Source: Alphaproteobacteria bacterium (GTDB lineage: Bacteria; Pseudomonadota; Alphaproteobacteria; G02398745; G023898745). Taken from it: 26,218 nucleotides of DNA. Below, in pieces: positions 25,399-26,218 of this stretch. Under the pieces are notes generated by a model. That model made no database searches and was not told the origin of the DNA. It saw only the letters and a program-made list of their open reading frames with translations. The stretch spans positions 1 to 26,218 of the forward strand of contig DAHXKW010000175.1 in assembly GCA_027366195.1 (NCBI GenBank), given 5' to 3'. Both the position numbers and the translations under genes were made by a program. Position 1 is the stretch's first letter, and each line of letters starts with the position of its first letter.

Positions 25399-26154
25399 AT
25401 GGTTGGCCTCACGCAACGAGTTATGGCACAAATCGCTAAAGTGACTCCTCCCACCATTAGTAAATGTATTACGCAATACGAAATCAAACCAGTCGATATT
25501 AAGAACCTACGAAATATGCGCTATAGGATTAATGATGTGAGAACAGTACTTCGGCATTGCATTGGGAAAAATCTGCAAATTTTCAAACCTGTGATGGCGT
25601 TTTATAATTTCAAAGGTGGTGTAGGTAAAACAAGTATTTGTTTCCAAATTTCTAGTCATTTGGCTATGATGGGTTTTAAAGTTTTAGTCGTAGACGCTGA
25701 TCCACAAGGGCACCTAACAACTTCTTTTGGTTTATCTAATGAAAAAGAATACCTAACGCTTTATGATATTATCGAAAACCAAATGTCACCACACGATGTT
25801 ATCCAGCCGATATTTGAAGGGCTGGACTTGGTGCCATCAAACTTATCTTTGACCAGAATTGAAGTTAGTTTAAATGAACTTCCTAAACGGGAGGAACGTA
25901 TTAAAATTGCCTTTGATCCCCTAAAAAAAGAGTATGATTTTATTTTATTTGATACAAACCCTTCCATCAGTCACTTGAATAGAAATGTTATCGTTTTTTC
26001 AGATCTGCTTAACATTATTGTTGAGACGCAGGCTTATTCAATCAATGGGTTAAAATTGCTCATGGGAGATTTAGATAGATTTTTTCATTCGATGGTTATG
26101 GAAAAACCGGAAATTTTCATTATTCCTAACCTGGCTCTTGAAAAACATAACTAA
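25399..26154 (+). CDS. ParA-family ATPase with N-terminal DNA-binding segment, short C-terminus
   Basis: A 251-aa Walker-type partition ATPase. Residues 1-60 look like a winged or MerR-like helix-turn-helix ([20 protein letters not shown], then [15 protein letters not shown]). The deviant Walker A is KGGVGKTS (72-79) with signature K72, followed by DADPQGHLT (99-107) and Walker B ILFDTNPS. This N-terminal extension is typical of plasmid partition ParA (P1 type) and RepA of alphaproteobacterial plasmids, which are near 390-400 aa. Here the frame stops right after IFIIPN with LALEKHN, so the C-terminal region of some 80 residues is missing; no sensible continuation is seen in the other two frames downstream. 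A ParB or centromere site is not visible. It may be a plasmid-derived remnant. Confidence 0.82.
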   Translation: MVGLTQRVMAQIAKVTPPTISKCITQYEIKPVDIKNLRNMRYRINDVRTVLRHCIGKNLQIFKPVMAFYNFKGGVGKTSICFQISSHLAMMGFKVLVVDADPQGHLTTSFGLSNEKEYLTLYDIIENQMSPHDVIQPIFEGLDLVPSNLSLTRIEVSLNELPKREERIKIAFDPLKKEYDFILFDTNPSISHLNRNVIVFSDLLNIIVETQAYSINGLKLLMGDLDRFFHSMVMEKPEIFIIPNLALEKHN

Positions 26155-26218
26155 TCTCTTTTCCCCGAATACTCTGCATTTTAAACATCGGCAATTTTAA
26201 GAGATCTTTATCTTGCCA

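Noticed and set aside
1..26218. tRNA, rRNA, tmRNA or insertion sequences
   Set aside because: Intergenic spaces were read on both strands; no cloverleaf-like T-arm sequence, rRNA segment, transposase gene or flanking inverted repeats were recognised.

Overview
The window is a low-GC, gene-dense bacterial chromosome segment, most likely from an alphaproteobacterium. The support is the alphaproteobacterial look of the ATP synthase a subunit and its AtpI-like neighbour, a RecJ/PerM pair, a class Ia ribonucleotide reductase and a meso-DAP type MurE. The low GC, several shortened core genes, many lineage-specific small lipoproteins and loss of usual gene neighbourhoods fit a host-associated lineage such as Holosporales or Rickettsiales relatives. 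That placement is an inference and no rRNA is present to test it.

Layout. Bases 1-438 (+) hold the end of an unknown gene overlapping an A-type iron-sulfur carrier. Bases 465-3780 (-) form a ribonucleotide reductase operon, nrdA-nrdB, with a clear cobalamin (B12) riboswitch in its leader (aptamer about 3612-3766). Bases 3796-11317 (-) carry a single-domain malic enzyme, an MsbA-like ABC exporter, recJ with perM-like membrane protein (ATGA overlap) and a secreted beta-lactamase-fold serine hydrolase. Bases 11381-16778 mix housekeeping genes (cutA, glmM) with poorly conserved exported proteins: a Pro/Ala-rich membrane-anchored protein, three small lipoproteins (one of 54 aa), a 109-aa unknown, and a coiled-coil protein with 45-bp tandem repeats. 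Bases 16785-19580 hold smpB-typA (ATGA overlap) and def. Bases 19629-21646 (+) hold an N-terminally short murE, a 51-aa AtpI-like gene and atpB, all overlapping. Bases 21643-23429 (-) hold an N-terminal-only fragment of mfd behind fabD. Bases 23513-26154 (+) hold a SulP transporter and a ParA-family ATPase with an N-terminal DNA-binding segment and a short C-terminus.

How the parts work together. The strongest regulatory story is nrdAB: a B12 riboswitch on a class Ia (iron/tyrosyl radical) reductase implies that the cell can also make deoxynucleotides with a B12-dependent class II enzyme (NrdJ) encoded elsewhere, and shuts nrdAB off when B12 is available. GlmM, MurE and the hydrolase touch cell-wall metabolism; SmpB, TypA and Def touch translation. 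The atpB 3' end meets the cut end of mfd tail to tail with overlapping stop codons, and no atpE/atpF follows, which looks like a rearrangement junction. No tRNA, rRNA, CRISPR array or insertion sequence was recognised, and no gene-free stretch exceeds 300 bases.
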